Below the pieces are notes generated by a model. The model searched no databases, was not told the DNA's origin, and saw only the letters and a program-made list of their open reading frames with translations. A DNA stretch of 64,000 nucleotides. Origin: Streptomyces sp. 11x1. Lineage in GTDB: Bacteria; Actinomycetota; Actinomycetes; Streptomycetales; Streptomycetaceae. A program made the position numbers and the translations under genes. Positions 1 through 8,341 of this stretch are shown here, piece by piece (position 1 is the first letter of the stretch; each line of letters begins with the position of its first letter). Location of the stretch: assembly GCF_032598905.1 (NCBI RefSeq), contig NZ_CP122458.1, forward strand, positions 1,426,001-1,490,000. The letters run 5' to 3'.

Positions 1-809
1 TGCGCGTCGAGGCCGAAGCCCAGAGCCTGCGCGTACGCCACGATCAGGTAGTAGACCCCGACGATGCTGATCGACCACATGACCGCGCGGGGCACGTGGC
101 GCCTGGGGTTCTCGGTCTCCTCGGCCAGGTTGGCCGCCGACTCGAACCCGATGAACATGTTGATGCCGTAGAGCACGCCGTAGAGGAGGTCCAGACCTCC
201 CACCGAGAACGGGTCGAAGGGTTCGACGGACAGGCCCTGGCTGCTGCCGCCGACCCGGAAGACGATGACCAGGGAGAACACAAGGACGACGACCATGGTG
301 ACCAGGGCGAGGAAGAGCTGCGCCCGGATGGACACCTGGACGCCGACCACGAGAAGGGCGACGACGAGGGCGGCGTAGCCCAGCGACAGGGGCCACCACG
401 GCACGTCGACGGAGAGCGAGTTGAGGAGCCAGGTCTGGGTGAGTCCGCCCAGCACGAGGAAGGTCGACGCCCCCAGCACCATCATGGCGCCGTAGTAGAG
501 CCATCCGGCGACCACGCCGACGCGCGGGCCGGCGCTGTCGCTCACGTACTCGTAGAGCGAACCGCACAGATGGATCCGCTTCGCGTACTGGGCTATGACC
601 CATCCGACTCCACAGATGCCGATGCCGGCGATGGCGATCGCGACGGGGGTGGCGACGCCGGCGCCGCGCCCAGTGGCCGACAGGCCGACGACCAGGGGCA
701 GCAGGGCCGCGACCGAGAAGACCGGCCCCATGAAGCCGATGGATTGAGTGAGGACGCCGATCAGGGACAGGCGGCCGTGGGCCAGGGTGGTGCGATCAGG
801 GCTTGTCAT
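1..809 (-). CDS. APC-family amino acid/amine permease (partial, C-terminus off the left edge)
   Basis: The first 269 residues of an integral membrane transporter. The protein starts MTSPDRTTLAHGRLSLIG and runs through several hydrophobic segments, including the conserved APC block with GFESAANLAEETENP (roughly residues 225-240), the loop that follows a conserved helix in amino acid-polyamine-organocation permeases. The ATG at 809 is chosen because GGAGG lies nine bases upstream. The gene is convergent with nothing here and lies downstream of the leftward IclR regulator, but a hairpin separates the two, so it probably has its own promoter near 810-870. Next to a catabolic operon, it is a likely importer of that pathway's substrate. 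Substrate is inferred, not visible. A second, unrelated-in-detail APC permease lies at 11724-13214. Confidence 0.85.
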   Translation of the reverse strand, partial: MTSPDRTTLAHGRLSLIGVLTQSIGFMGPVFSVAALLPLVVGLSATGRGAGVATPVAIAIAGIGICGVGWVIAQYAKRIHLCGSLYEYVSDSAGPRVGVVAGWLYYGAMMVLGASTFLVLGGLTQTWLLNSLSVDVPWWPLSLGYAALVVALLVVGVQVSIRAQLFLALVTMVVVLVFSLVIVFRVGGSSQGLSVEPFDPFSVGGLDLLYGVLYGINMFIGFESAANLAEETENPRRHVPRAVMWSISIVGVYYLIVAYAQALGFGLDA

Positions 810-846
810 CCCGATCAGCCTCCAGTTTTCACCACTGTGCGATATT

Positions 847-861
847 CGTACATGCTGTACG
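847..861. promoter_or_regulatory. Palindrome upstream of the permease, possible operator
   Basis: CGTACATGCTGTACG is a perfect inverted repeat (six-base arms, three-base centre) about 40 bases upstream of the permease start. It sits in AT-richer DNA than its surroundings. A dimeric repressor site, perhaps for the adjacent IclR protein, is an inference. Confidence 0.4.
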
Positions 862-924
862 TTTGTTGGTAGCACATGGTGTGGTGGCTGGTGGTGGGTG
901 TCAAGACCCGCCGGACGCAAAGGA

Positions 925-960
925 GGCCGCCCCCACCGAACTGTTGCGACGGGGGCGGCC
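925..960 (-). terminator. Stem-loop terminator after the IclR gene
   Basis: GGCCGCCCCC (925-934) pairs perfectly with GGGGGCGGCC (951-960) around a 16-base loop. It lies just past the stop codon of the leftward IclR gene. There is no clear U-tract, which is usual for Streptomyces terminators. Confidence 0.6.
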
Positions 961-991
961 GTTGACCGAGAAGAAGGAGCCGGGCGGCGGC

Positions 992-1780
992 CTACCGCGA
1001 CCCGAGCAGGAACGCCCGGGCGGAGTGCGCGGCGGAGACCACGTCCGGCGTGGCCTCGTCGACGCGGTCCTGGCGGTGCGAGACGAACATGACGCAGGCG
1101 TCCAGCACGTCCCCTCCCCGGGCCAGCGGCGCCGCGACCGCGTGGGCACCCGGCTCGACCGCGCCATGACTCGTGACCCAGCCCCGGCGGCGCGCATCCC
1201 GTACCGCCTCCGGGTCGTCGTCGGCGGGGGCCCGTCCGGCGCGGATCGCACACGGCGCGGCCCCGCGGTCCAGCGGCTGACGGGAGCCCTTGCGGTAGGC
1301 GAGGTGGTAGTCGGCATTCCGAGGGACAGCCGTGGCTACGGCGACGACGCAGTCCGGTTCCGGGAAGAACAGGATCGCCGTACCGCCGTAGCGGTCGGCG
1401 AGTTGCTGCAGCAGCGGCTGGACGAACTCCGCGAGGGTGGGCCGGGAGGAGCCCGCGAGCGTATGGAGTTCCCCGCCGGGCACGTACGCGCCGTCCGCAC
1501 TCCTCGCCAGGAACCCCTCGACGGCCAGCGTGCCCGCGAGACGGTGGACGACGGTCCGGTGCAGCCCCGTCCGGGCGGCGATCTCGGCGACCGTCAGTCC
1601 GCGGGGCTGGTGGGCGACGGCCCGCAGGACGGCGAGACCCCGGACGAGCGTCTGCGACGGCGGCTGACTGGGCCGTTTGACCGCCTGCCCGCCCTCCTCG
1701 CTCCCGCCGTGCGCACTGCTTCCCGTGCCGCTCGCGGCCTCTGCCCGCACCCCGCGTACCACCTTCCCGGTTCCGCTCAC
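992..1780 (-). CDS. IclR-family transcriptional regulator
   Basis: About 262 residues. An N-terminal winged helix-turn-helix (LVRGLAVLRAVAHQPRGLTV followed by AARTGLHRTVVHRLAGTL) is followed by the IclR effector-binding domain, with the typical AILFFPEPDCVVAVATAVP and YRKGSRQPLDRGAAP blocks. The family size is about 250 residues, so the domain is complete. The GTG at 1780 is the likeliest start, but no strong ribosome site precedes it and internal GTG codons are possible. It is divergent from the ten-gene catabolic operon at 1896, with only 115 bases between. IclR proteins often control the operon they face, so it is probably the pathway regulator, responding to a small aromatic or ketoacid. 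The ligand is not deducible. Confidence 0.85.
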   Translation of the reverse strand: MSGTGKVVRGVRAEAASGTGSSAHGGSEEGGQAVKRPSQPPSQTLVRGLAVLRAVAHQPRGLTVAEIAARTGLHRTVVHRLAGTLAVEGFLARSADGAYVPGGELHTLAGSSRPTLAEFVQPLLQQLADRYGGTAILFFPEPDCVVAVATAVPRNADYHLAYRKGSRQPLDRGAAPCAIRAGRAPADDDPEAVRDARRRGWVTSHGAVEPGAHAVAAPLARGGDVLDACVMFVSHRQDRVDEATPDVVSAAHSARAFLLGSR

Positions 1781-1818
1781 ACGTTCAGCGTAGGCCACGG
1801 ATCCACCGGCCCCGGGGC

Positions 1819-1883
1819 TTGACGTCGGGGCCCTCCCCTGCCAATCCTGTGCATCATACGCACAGACGGTGCGCATAGTGCAC
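1819..1883 (+). promoter_or_regulatory. Promoter/operator region of the catabolic operon with two tandem palindromes
   Basis: TTGACG at 1819-1824 is a possible -35 box; the -10 is weak. Two inverted repeats follow. TGTGC-7-GCACA spans 1848-1864 and GTGC-7-GCAC spans 1869-1883. Both have GTGC/GCAC arms and a seven-base spacer, and their centres are 20 bases apart, about two helical turns. This is the layout expected for cooperative binding of two dimers, most simply the divergent IclR protein. The second site ends 12 bases before the ATG at 1896, so occupancy would block transcription or initiation. Confidence 0.5.
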
Positions 1884-1895
1884 GAAGGGAAGTCC

Positions 1896-3485
1896 ATGAA
1901 CCACGCCACGACCGTCTGGCAGGCGAACCGGTTCGGCGTCATGACCGGGGCGGAGGCGCTGGTCGAAACCTCGCTCGCCGCCGGAGTGGACGTCTGCTTC
2001 GCCAATCCGGGAACCACCGAGATGCCGCTGGTCGCCGCGTTGGACTCGGTCCCCGGCACCCGCGCGGTGCTCGGGCTCTTCGAGGGCGTCTGTACCGGAG
2101 CTGCCGACGGCTACGCCCGGATCGCCGGCCGGCCGGCGATGACGCTGCTCCACCTGGGCCCGGGTTTCGCCAACGGCATCGCCAACCTGCACAACGCGCG
2201 CCGGGCCCACTCCCCCGTCTTCAACGTCGTCGGGGATCACGCCAGTTGGCATCTCGCCCATGACGCGCCCCTGACCTCGGACATCGTCTCGCTGGCGCGC
2301 CCCGTCTCCGGCTGGGTCGGCACCGCCGCCTCCGGTGCGGGTCTGGCCGAACTGACGGCCCGCGCCATCGGGGCCGCCGGCGCCGCGCCCGGCTGCGGGG
2401 CCACCCTCATCGCCCCCGCCGACCTCCAGCAGGAGGTCCTGGAGGGCCCGGTGGACGTCGAGTTGCCCGGCACACCGCGCCGACGGGAGGTGGCGGCCGA
2501 GGTCGTCGACGCCCTCGCCAGGCGGCTGCGGGCCGGGGAGCGCGCCGTCCTCCTGCTGGGCGGGACAGCGCTCGACGAGCGCGGGCAGCGGGCGGCCGCG
2601 CGGATCGCCGCCGCCACCGGGGCGATGCTGTACAGCGAGACCTTCCCGGCCGCCGCCGAACGCGGCGGCGGTCTCCCGGACCTCGACCGCCTCCCCTACT
2701 TCCCGGAGAGGGCGGTCGAGGCCCTCGCCGGGGCTCAACTCGTCCTGTTGGCAGGGGCCTTGGAACCCGTGTCGTACTTCGGCTACGAAGGGATCCCGAG
2801 CCTGCTCGCTCCCCCCGGCACCGTGGAGGTGCTGAGCACACCGGAGGAGGACGGCGCGCACGCGCTGGAGGTCCTCGCGGACACCCTGGGGGCGCCCGAA
2901 CCGCCGTCACCCGCCCGGCCGGACGACGCGGGGCTCCCCGACGGAGCGCTGACGCCGCAGTCGGTCGGCCGCATCGTCTCGGCGCTGCTCCCCGAACACG
3001 CCGTCGTCTCCGTCGAGGGCGGCACCTGCGGCTATCCCTTCTTCACCGCCTCGTCGCACGCCGCCCGGCACACCACCCTGACCAACACCGGCGGAGCCAT
3101 CGGACAGGGCCTGCCCGCCGCCGTCGGTGCCGCGATCGCCGCACCCGGCCGCAAGATCGTCGCCCTCCAGTCCGACGGGAGCGCGCAGTACACGATCCAG
3201 TCGCTGTGGACGATGGCACGGGAGCAGCTGCCCGTGGTCACCCTCATCGCGTCCAACCGCGTCTACAACGTGCTGCGCACCGAACTCGACCGGCACGGCC
3301 AGAGCAGTCCCGGTCCCAACGCGATGGCGCTCACCAGCCTGGACGCACCGGCCTTCGACTGGCCTTCGCTGGCCCGCGCCTACGGCGTACCCGGCACCCG
3401 GGTCGAGACGGGTGAGGCACTGCGGCGCGCGCTCGGCCGCGCGCTCGCCTCCGACGGTCCCCAGCTCATCGAGATGGCCCTGTGA
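1896..3485 (+). CDS. ThDP-dependent decarboxylase / acetolactate synthase large-subunit-like enzyme
   Basis: 529 residues with the three-domain ThDP fold. The N-terminal pyrimidine domain has FEGVCTGAADGYAR with the catalytic glutamate at 63. The C-terminal cofactor domain has SDGSAQYTIQSLW at 426-438 and Asn454, matching the GDG...N motif that binds Mg-ThDP except that the first Gly is Ser. The best family match I recall is the group labelled acetolactate synthase large subunit near benzoylformate decarboxylase, whose true reactions are mostly unknown; no regulatory small subunit gene is present. The ATG at 1896 is preferred over the in-frame GTG at 1869 because GAAGGGA precedes it and the GTG lies inside the operator. 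Paired with the next gene, it may decarboxylate a 2-ketoacid to an aldehyde for the dehydrogenase to oxidise. Confidence 0.8.
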   Translation: MNHATTVWQANRFGVMTGAEALVETSLAAGVDVCFANPGTTEMPLVAALDSVPGTRAVLGLFEGVCTGAADGYARIAGRPAMTLLHLGPGFANGIANLHNARRAHSPVFNVVGDHASWHLAHDAPLTSDIVSLARPVSGWVGTAASGAGLAELTARAIGAAGAAPGCGATLIAPADLQQEVLEGPVDVELPGTPRRREVAAEVVDALARRLRAGERAVLLLGGTALDERGQRAAARIAAATGAMLYSETFPAAAERGGGLPDLDRLPYFPERAVEALAGAQLVLLAGALEPVSYFGYEGIPSLLAPPGTVEVLSTPEEDGAHALEVLADTLGAPEPPSPARPDDAGLPDGALTPQSVGRIVSALLPEHAVVSVEGGTCGYPFFTASSHAARHTTLTNTGGAIGQGLPAAVGAAIAAPGRKIVALQSDGSAQYTIQSLWTMAREQLPVVTLIASNRVYNVLRTELDRHGQSSPGPNAMALTSLDAPAFDWPSLARAYGVPGTRVETGEALRRALGRALASDGPQLIEMAL

Positions 3486-3496
3486 GAGGAGCCGCC

Positions 3497-5017
3497 ATGC
3501 ACAGCACAGCAGACCCGGTCGCGGACGCGGCGGGGGCGGTAGACCGCTTCCTCGCCGCGCCGCGGACCATGCTCATCGGCGGCCACTGGGTCGGCGCCCT
3601 CTCGGGCCGCTCGTTCGCCAGTGTCGACCCCGCCACCGGCGCCGTGCTCACGACCGTTCCCGACGGCGACGCCGCCGACGTCGACCGGGCCGTCACGGCG
3701 GCGCGCCGCGCGTTCGGCGACCCCGGCTGGCGGCGGATGAGCCCGCTGGAGCGGGGCGTGCTGCTGAACCGGGTCGCCGACGTCATCGAGGCGCACGCGG
3801 ACGAACTCGCCCTGCTGGAGTCGCGCGACAACGGCAAGCCGGTCTCCGTGGCACGCACGGTGGACGTGGGCACCAGCGTGAAGCTGTTCCGCTACTTCGC
3901 GGGCTGGCCGAGCAAGCTGGAGGGCAGCACGATCCCCGTGTCGCCGCGCGGTGGACTGCGCGTGCTGAACTACACCACGCGGCAACCGGTGGGCGTGGCG
4001 GGACTGATCGTGCCGTGGAACTTCCCCGTGTCGATGGCGTGCTGGAAGCTGGCGCCCGCGCTGGCCACCGGCTGCGCGGTCGTCCTGAAGCCCGCCGAGG
4101 AGACCCCGCTGTCCACGCTGCGGCTCGCCGAGCTGCTCCAGGGGGCGGGGGTGCCGGACGGTGTCGTCAACGTCGTCACCGGGCGTGGTGCCTCGGCGGG
4201 TGCCGCCCTCGCCGCTCACGACGGGGTCGACAAGATCGCTTTCACCGGGTCCACGGAGACGGGCCGCGCCATCGTCCGCGCCGCCGCGGGGAACCTGAAG
4301 AAGGTCTCCCTCGAACTCGGTGGGAAATCCCCCAACATCGTGCTGCCGGACGCCGACCCCGAGGCCGTCGCCGAAGCCGCCGCGCAGGCCGTCTTCTTCA
4401 ACCAGGGACAGGTCTGCACGGCCGGCTCCCGGCTGTACGTGCACCGCAAGATCTTCGACGACGTACTGGACGCGGTGGCCGAGCGCGCCCGCGGCATCGT
4501 CGTCGGTCCCGGCAGCGACCCGGCCACCGAGATGGGTCCGCTGGTCTCCGCGCGCCACCACGAGCGGGTCACCGGGTTCATCGCCGCCGGCCGGGAACAG
4601 GGGGCACGGCTCGCCGCGGGCGGCGGGCGGCCCGGACTCGACGCGCCGTACGACGCGGGCTACTTCGTCGAACCGACGGTGTTCGTGGCGCCCGACGACG
4701 GTCTGCGCATCGTCAGGGAGGAGATCTTCGGCCCCGTGCTCGCGGCGATGAGCTGGGACGACGTGGACGATCTGGTCGAGCGGGCCAACGACTCGCCCTT
4801 CGGGCTGTCGGCCGGCATCTGGACGTCCGACCTGGGCCACGCGCACCGCATCGCCGACGAACTGCAGGCGGGCACCGTGTGGATCAACTGCTACAACCTC
4901 ACGGATCCCGCGTCGCCCTTCGGCGGCTTCAAACAGTCCGGCTGGGGCCGCGAAATGGGCCGGACCGTGCTCGACCACTACACCGAGATCAAGAGCGTCT
5001 GGGTCAACCTAGGCTGA
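3497..5017 (+). CDS. Aldehyde dehydrogenase (NAD(P)-dependent)
   Basis: 506 residues, the normal size for the ALDH superfamily. Diagnostic blocks are present: the cofactor region PWNFPVSMACWKLAPAL, the general base in LELGGKSPN (Glu273), the nucleophile in FNQGQVCTAGSR (Cys307) and the EEIFGPV block. All catalytic residues are intact. The ATG at 3497 follows AGAGGAG by five bases; a GTG overlapping the previous stop is possible but has no ribosome site. The gene starts 11 bases after the ThDP enzyme, so the two are co-translated or nearly so. The likely role is oxidising the aldehyde made by the decarboxylase to a carboxylic acid. The specific aldehyde is unknown. Confidence 0.93.
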   Translation: MHSTADPVADAAGAVDRFLAAPRTMLIGGHWVGALSGRSFASVDPATGAVLTTVPDGDAADVDRAVTAARRAFGDPGWRRMSPLERGVLLNRVADVIEAHADELALLESRDNGKPVSVARTVDVGTSVKLFRYFAGWPSKLEGSTIPVSPRGGLRVLNYTTRQPVGVAGLIVPWNFPVSMACWKLAPALATGCAVVLKPAEETPLSTLRLAELLQGAGVPDGVVNVVTGRGASAGAALAAHDGVDKIAFTGSTETGRAIVRAAAGNLKKVSLELGGKSPNIVLPDADPEAVAEAAAQAVFFNQGQVCTAGSRLYVHRKIFDDVLDAVAERARGIVVGPGSDPATEMGPLVSARHHERVTGFIAAGREQGARLAAGGGRPGLDAPYDAGYFVEPTVFVAPDDGLRIVREEIFGPVLAAMSWDDVDDLVERANDSPFGLSAGIWTSDLGHAHRIADELQAGTVWINCYNLTDPASPFGGFKQSGWGREMGRTVLDHYTEIKSVWVNLG

Positions 5018-5107
5018 GGTCGAGGTCCCCTCCCGGGCGGGCAGCCGCGGTCGCGCCGCACAGCGCGCCCCTCGGCGCCACAGGCGCGCAATTCCGCATT
5101 CCCCCTT

Positions 5108-5135
5108 GGCACCGCAGGCACTCGGCTGCGGGTGC
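5108..5135 (+). terminator. Hairpin in the 217-base gap between ALDH and SDR genes
   Basis: GGCACCGCAG (5108-5117) pairs with CTGCGGGTGCC (5125-5135), with one bulged base and a short loop. It may be an attenuator or RNA-processing site inside the operon. Nothing else is evident in 5018-5234. Confidence 0.35.
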
Positions 5136-5234
5136 CCCTCGGCGCAGCGTCCCCCCTGACGTCGCGTGCCGCCTCGCTTCCACACCCCCTCGTCGTCGTA
5201 CCCCCATGTCCCGATCACCCCTGTGGAGCCATGC

Positions 5235-6029
5235 ATGGACCTCGAACTGGATGGCAGGACCGCCATCGTCACCGGCGGCAGCCTCGGTATCGGCCGGGCC
5301 ACCGCTCGCGCGCTCGCCGCGGAGGGCGCGGCCGTCGTCGTCACCGCCCGTCGGCTGCCCCTGCTGGAACGCGCCGCCAAGGAGCTGGAGGCGGAGACCG
5401 GCAGCCGGGTCGTCCCGCTCGTGTCGGACACCGACGACACCGAGTCCGTGCGCGCCATGGTGCGGCGCGTGGCCGACGAGTTCGGACGCGTCGACATCCT
5501 CGTCAACGGCGCGGCGGCCCCGTCCGGGCTGGTGCGCAACGCGGTCGAGGAGGCCGACCCGGAGCTGCTGCTCGCCGACCTCAACACCAAGGTCGTCGGC
5601 TACTTCCGCTGCGCGCAGGCCGTCACCCCGCACATGAAGGCGAACGGCTACGGCCGGATCATCAACATCGGCGGGCTGACCGGCCGTTCCAGCCACGCGC
5701 TCTCCGGAATGCGCAATCTCGCCGTCGTCCACCTCACGAAGGTGCTCTCCGACCAGCTCGGCCCGTCCGGCGTCACCGTCAACACGCTGCACCCCGGTGT
5801 GGTGGAGACCGAGCACATCCACGAGCTGTACGAGAAGGAGGCCGCCAAGCGCGGCGTCACCGCGGCCGAGGTCGAGGCGGACTTCGTCGCCCGCACACCG
5901 ATCCGCCGGGTCCTGGAGGCGGACGAGATCGCCCAGGCCGTCTGCTTCCTCGCCTCCCCCAGGGCCGCCGCGATCACCGGGGAGTCGCTCGGCATGGACG
6001 GCGGCCTCACCCGCGGCATCTTCCTCTGA
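5235..6029 (+). CDS. SDR-family oxidoreductase with altered catalytic residues
   Basis: 264 residues with a Rossmann nucleotide site TGGSLGIG at 13-20, the NGAA-type motif at 91-94 and the usual C-terminal GESLGMDGG. The catalytic YxxxK block is not canonical. In SGMRNLAVVHLTK, Ser157 and Asn161 occupy the Tyr and Lys positions, and Gly146-147 lie where the active-site Ser is expected. I recall a group of SDRs with an RN in this place, so this may be a subfamily trait rather than decay, but ordinary alcohol/ketone reduction is doubtful. The ATG at 5235 is chosen because GGAG lies six bases upstream. It sits inside the catabolic operon between the aldehyde dehydrogenase and the propeller protein. 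Confidence 0.8.
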   Translation: MDLELDGRTAIVTGGSLGIGRATARALAAEGAAVVVTARRLPLLERAAKELEAETGSRVVPLVSDTDDTESVRAMVRRVADEFGRVDILVNGAAAPSGLVRNAVEEADPELLLADLNTKVVGYFRCAQAVTPHMKANGYGRIINIGGLTGRSSHALSGMRNLAVVHLTKVLSDQLGPSGVTVNTLHPGVVETEHIHELYEKEAAKRGVTAAEVEADFVARTPIRRVLEADEIAQAVCFLASPRAAAITGESLGMDGGLTRGIFL

Positions 6030-6119
6030 CAGCCCCCGGACGTCTCCACCGCAGTCCCGCGCCCCTCAACACCCCTCACACACCCCCTCGTTCCGCAGCT
6101 CCGAAAGGAAGAACCCCAC

Positions 6120-7142
6120 ATGGAAGGCACCATCCTGGTCGCCACCGCAGGCCAGGGCATCCTGCGCTCCTCCGACGACGGCGCCACCTGGTCCCGGCTC
6201 GGACTCGGGCAGGCCCTGGAGTTCGACGCCGTCGTCCGCTGCCTGGCCGTCCACCCCGAACAGCCCGAGGTCGTCTTCGCCGGCGCCGACGCGGGACTCG
6301 TGCGCAGCGGTGACGCCGGGGTCACCTGGCACCGTGTCGACTCACCGATGAACGACCGGACCATCTGGTCTCTGGCGATCGACCCCACCCACCCGGACAC
6401 GATGCTCGTCGGGACCGGCGCCCCCTCACGGGCCGCCATGTTCCGCACCACGGACAGCGGGGCGAGCTGGGAGCAACTGCCGCCCGAGATTCCGGAATTC
6501 TGTGCGGGCGTCAACCGTCCCCGCATCCTGACCTGCGTCGTCGACCGCCATGAGCCGAAGAACATGTGGTTCGGCGTCGAGGAGGGCGGCCTGTGGCGCA
6601 GCGGCGACCGCGGCGACACCTGGGAGCGGATCGACGGCACCCCGGCCTCCCTGCCCCAGGGGGTGACCAACTCGGACGTGCACTGTGTCGTCGTCCTCGA
6701 AGGCCCGCCGAAGACGATCGTCGTCGCGGTCGTCAACGCGCTGTTCGTGAGCCATGACGACGGGGCCACCTGGACCCGCACCGACTCCCGCAAGACGTTC
6801 GGCATCTACTACACCCGGCTGGTCAAGCAGCTCCCCGGCACCGACGACCTGCTGCTCGGCATCGGTGACGGCACCCCCGGCACCACCACCCGGATCCTGC
6901 GCTCCGAGGATCTGGGGCGCACCTGGCAGGACACGGTGATGGAAACGCCCGCCAACTCGACCGTCTGGGCCTTCGGCACCCACCCCGCCGACCCGGAACT
7001 GGTCTTCGCGGGCACGAAGTACGGCCATCTCCTGCGCTCCACGGACGCCGGGCGCCGCTGGCGCAAGGAGTGGCGCGAGTTCAGCGAGATCACCGATGTG
7101 ACCTGGACCCCCGCCGTAGCGCCCACCACGGAAGGACACTGA
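6120..7142 (+). CDS. BNR/Asp-box beta-propeller protein (sialidase-like fold)
   Basis: 340 residues made of about seven repeats, each with an Asp-box of the SxDxGxTW type: SSDDGATW, SGDAGVTW, TTDSGASW, SGDRGDTW, SHDDGATW, SEDLGRTW and STDAGRRW. The count fits a seven-bladed propeller. No signal peptide is visible, so it is probably cytoplasmic, unlike most secreted sialidases, and the sialidase catalytic Arg triad and Tyr cannot be identified. AAGGAAG precedes the ATG by eight bases. Within an aromatic-type catabolic operon it may bind a substrate or partner rather than hydrolyse a glycan. Function is unknown. Confidence 0.75.
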   Translation: MEGTILVATAGQGILRSSDDGATWSRLGLGQALEFDAVVRCLAVHPEQPEVVFAGADAGLVRSGDAGVTWHRVDSPMNDRTIWSLAIDPTHPDTMLVGTGAPSRAAMFRTTDSGASWEQLPPEIPEFCAGVNRPRILTCVVDRHEPKNMWFGVEEGGLWRSGDRGDTWERIDGTPASLPQGVTNSDVHCVVVLEGPPKTIVVAVVNALFVSHDDGATWTRTDSRKTFGIYYTRLVKQLPGTDDLLLGIGDGTPGTTTRILRSEDLGRTWQDTVMETPANSTVWAFGTHPADPELVFAGTKYGHLLRSTDAGRRWRKEWREFSEITDVTWTPAVAPTTEGH

Positions 7143-7144
7143 GC

Positions 7145-7672
7145 ATGGAGCCCGACGAGCGTGTACTGGCCCCGCACGAGGAGCCCACGCCGATCCCCGC
7201 CGACCCGCGTGACGTCGTGCGGCCGCGGGTGCGGCGGACCCATCTGTCGCTGTTCGTCCGCGACCCGGAGGCCTCGGCCGCGTGGTACGAGGACGTCCTG
7301 GGCATGGAGGTCACCGCGCGCGGCCCGCAGTGGGTGTTCCTGTCCTTCGGCAGGAAGCACCACGACATCGCCCTGATCCGCGCCGAGGAGGGAGCGATCT
7401 CCGGAGGCCTCGGTCTCCAGCACTACGGGCTGGAGGTGGAGGGCGACCGCGACGAGTGGCGGCGGCTGTACGGGATGCTCCTGGCCAAGGACGTGCCCGT
7501 GGTGAAGACCACCGATCACAAGATCGGCTTCGGGCTCTACTTCACCGACCCGGACGGCAACCGCTTCGAGTTCTTCCACGAGACGGTCACCGACGACGAG
7601 GAGGGCAAGCGCGTCCTCGGCCGGTACGGAGCCCCCAGCGAACCCGTGGAGATCGAACCGCTCCGCGGGTGA
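7145..7672 (+). CDS. VOC-superfamily (extradiol dioxygenase/glyoxalase-like) protein
   Basis: 175 residues. One vicinal-oxygen-chelate module starts at RTHLSLFVRDPEASAAWYEDVLG and ends at FTDPDGNRFEFFHE. The expected metal ligands are His33, His93 (LQHYGLEV) and Glu142, consistent with the 2-His-1-carboxylate site of Fe(II) extradiol dioxygenases and related enzymes. The ATG at 7145 follows AAGGA; a longer in-frame start would run into the previous gene. It begins two bases after that gene's stop. With a ring hydroxylase and a hydrolase in the same operon, ring cleavage of a catechol-like intermediate is the natural inference, although single-module VOC proteins also do other reactions. Confidence 0.8.
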   Translation: MEPDERVLAPHEEPTPIPADPRDVVRPRVRRTHLSLFVRDPEASAAWYEDVLGMEVTARGPQWVFLSFGRKHHDIALIRAEEGAISGGLGLQHYGLEVEGDRDEWRRLYGMLLAKDVPVVKTTDHKIGFGLYFTDPDGNRFEFFHETVTDDEEGKRVLGRYGAPSEPVEIEPLRG

Positions 7673-7737
7673 CCCCGCCGCCCCTCACTCGCCCCACCGT
7701 CCCTCACTCACCCCTGACCGACCCGGAGGAAAGACCC

Positions 7738-8340
7738 ATGCCCCAGCCCAACTTCGCCGGGTACCACATACGCAAGTGGTTCACCCAGACCGAGGACACC
7801 CTCGCCAACGAGACCGGTGTCCTCGCGGACGGCGACCCCGTCCGTAAGATCGTGATCGCGGCGGCGGTCCACAACCCCTACGCCGGGCGGTTCAGCCAGG
7901 ACCTCGGCCACATCGTGGCCGATTCGCCGAAGTTGGGTGAGGAGTTCGGCCGGCGCGCCCTGGAAGCGGCCGGTGGCCTCGCGATCCAGAGCTACGGAAA
8001 GGCGTGCCTGGTGGGCACGGCCGGCGAGTACGAGCATGGCAACGCCTTCCTCACCGCGGTCTTCGCGGACCCGGTACGCGAGGCGGTCGGCGGCGGTAGG
8101 GCCTGGGTGCCGTCGACAGGCAAGCGGGGCGGGCCCGGCACGGTCCTCGACGTTCCGCTGGCCCACAAGGACGCTCTGTACGTCCGCTCCCACTACGACA
8201 CCATCACGGTGAGCTTCTCCGACGCCCCGAACCCGGACGAGGTCGTCGTCGTGTTCGCGTTCGCCACCCGCGGTCGGCTGCACGCCCGGCTGGGCGGTAT
8301 CGCCGCCGACGAGGTCCAGGGCCAGGACGGGCTGCGCTGA
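7738..8340 (+). CDS. Amino-acid-synthesis family protein (PF06684/DUF1185 type)
   Basis: 200 residues. The pattern VRKIVIAAAVHNPYAGRF near residue 40, followed by GKACLVGTAGEYEHGNAFLT, matches the small family named amino acid synthesis (PF06684), known from structures in other proteobacteria but without an assigned reaction. No membrane segment or signal peptide is seen. Start ATG is preceded by GGAGGAAAG. These proteins are often encoded beside hydrolases and monooxygenases in catabolic operons, which is also the case here, so a role in turnover of a pathway intermediate is plausible but unproven. Confidence 0.7.
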   Translation: MPQPNFAGYHIRKWFTQTEDTLANETGVLADGDPVRKIVIAAAVHNPYAGRFSQDLGHIVADSPKLGEEFGRRALEAAGGLAIQSYGKACLVGTAGEYEHGNAFLTAVFADPVREAVGGGRAWVPSTGKRGGPGTVLDVPLAHKDALYVRSHYDTITVSFSDAPNPDEVVVVFAFATRGRLHARLGGIAADEVQGQDGLR

Positions 8341-8341
8341 G

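Noticed and set aside
1869..1895. GTG start for the ThDP enzyme
   Set aside because: It lies inside the second operator palindrome and lacks a ribosome site, while ATG 1896 has GAAGGGA in place.
3127..5637. Very long open frame spanning the ThDP, ALDH and SDR genes
   Set aside because: Arg/Pro/Gly-rich translation without motifs; it overlaps three well-supported genes in another frame, a common artefact of high-GC DNA.
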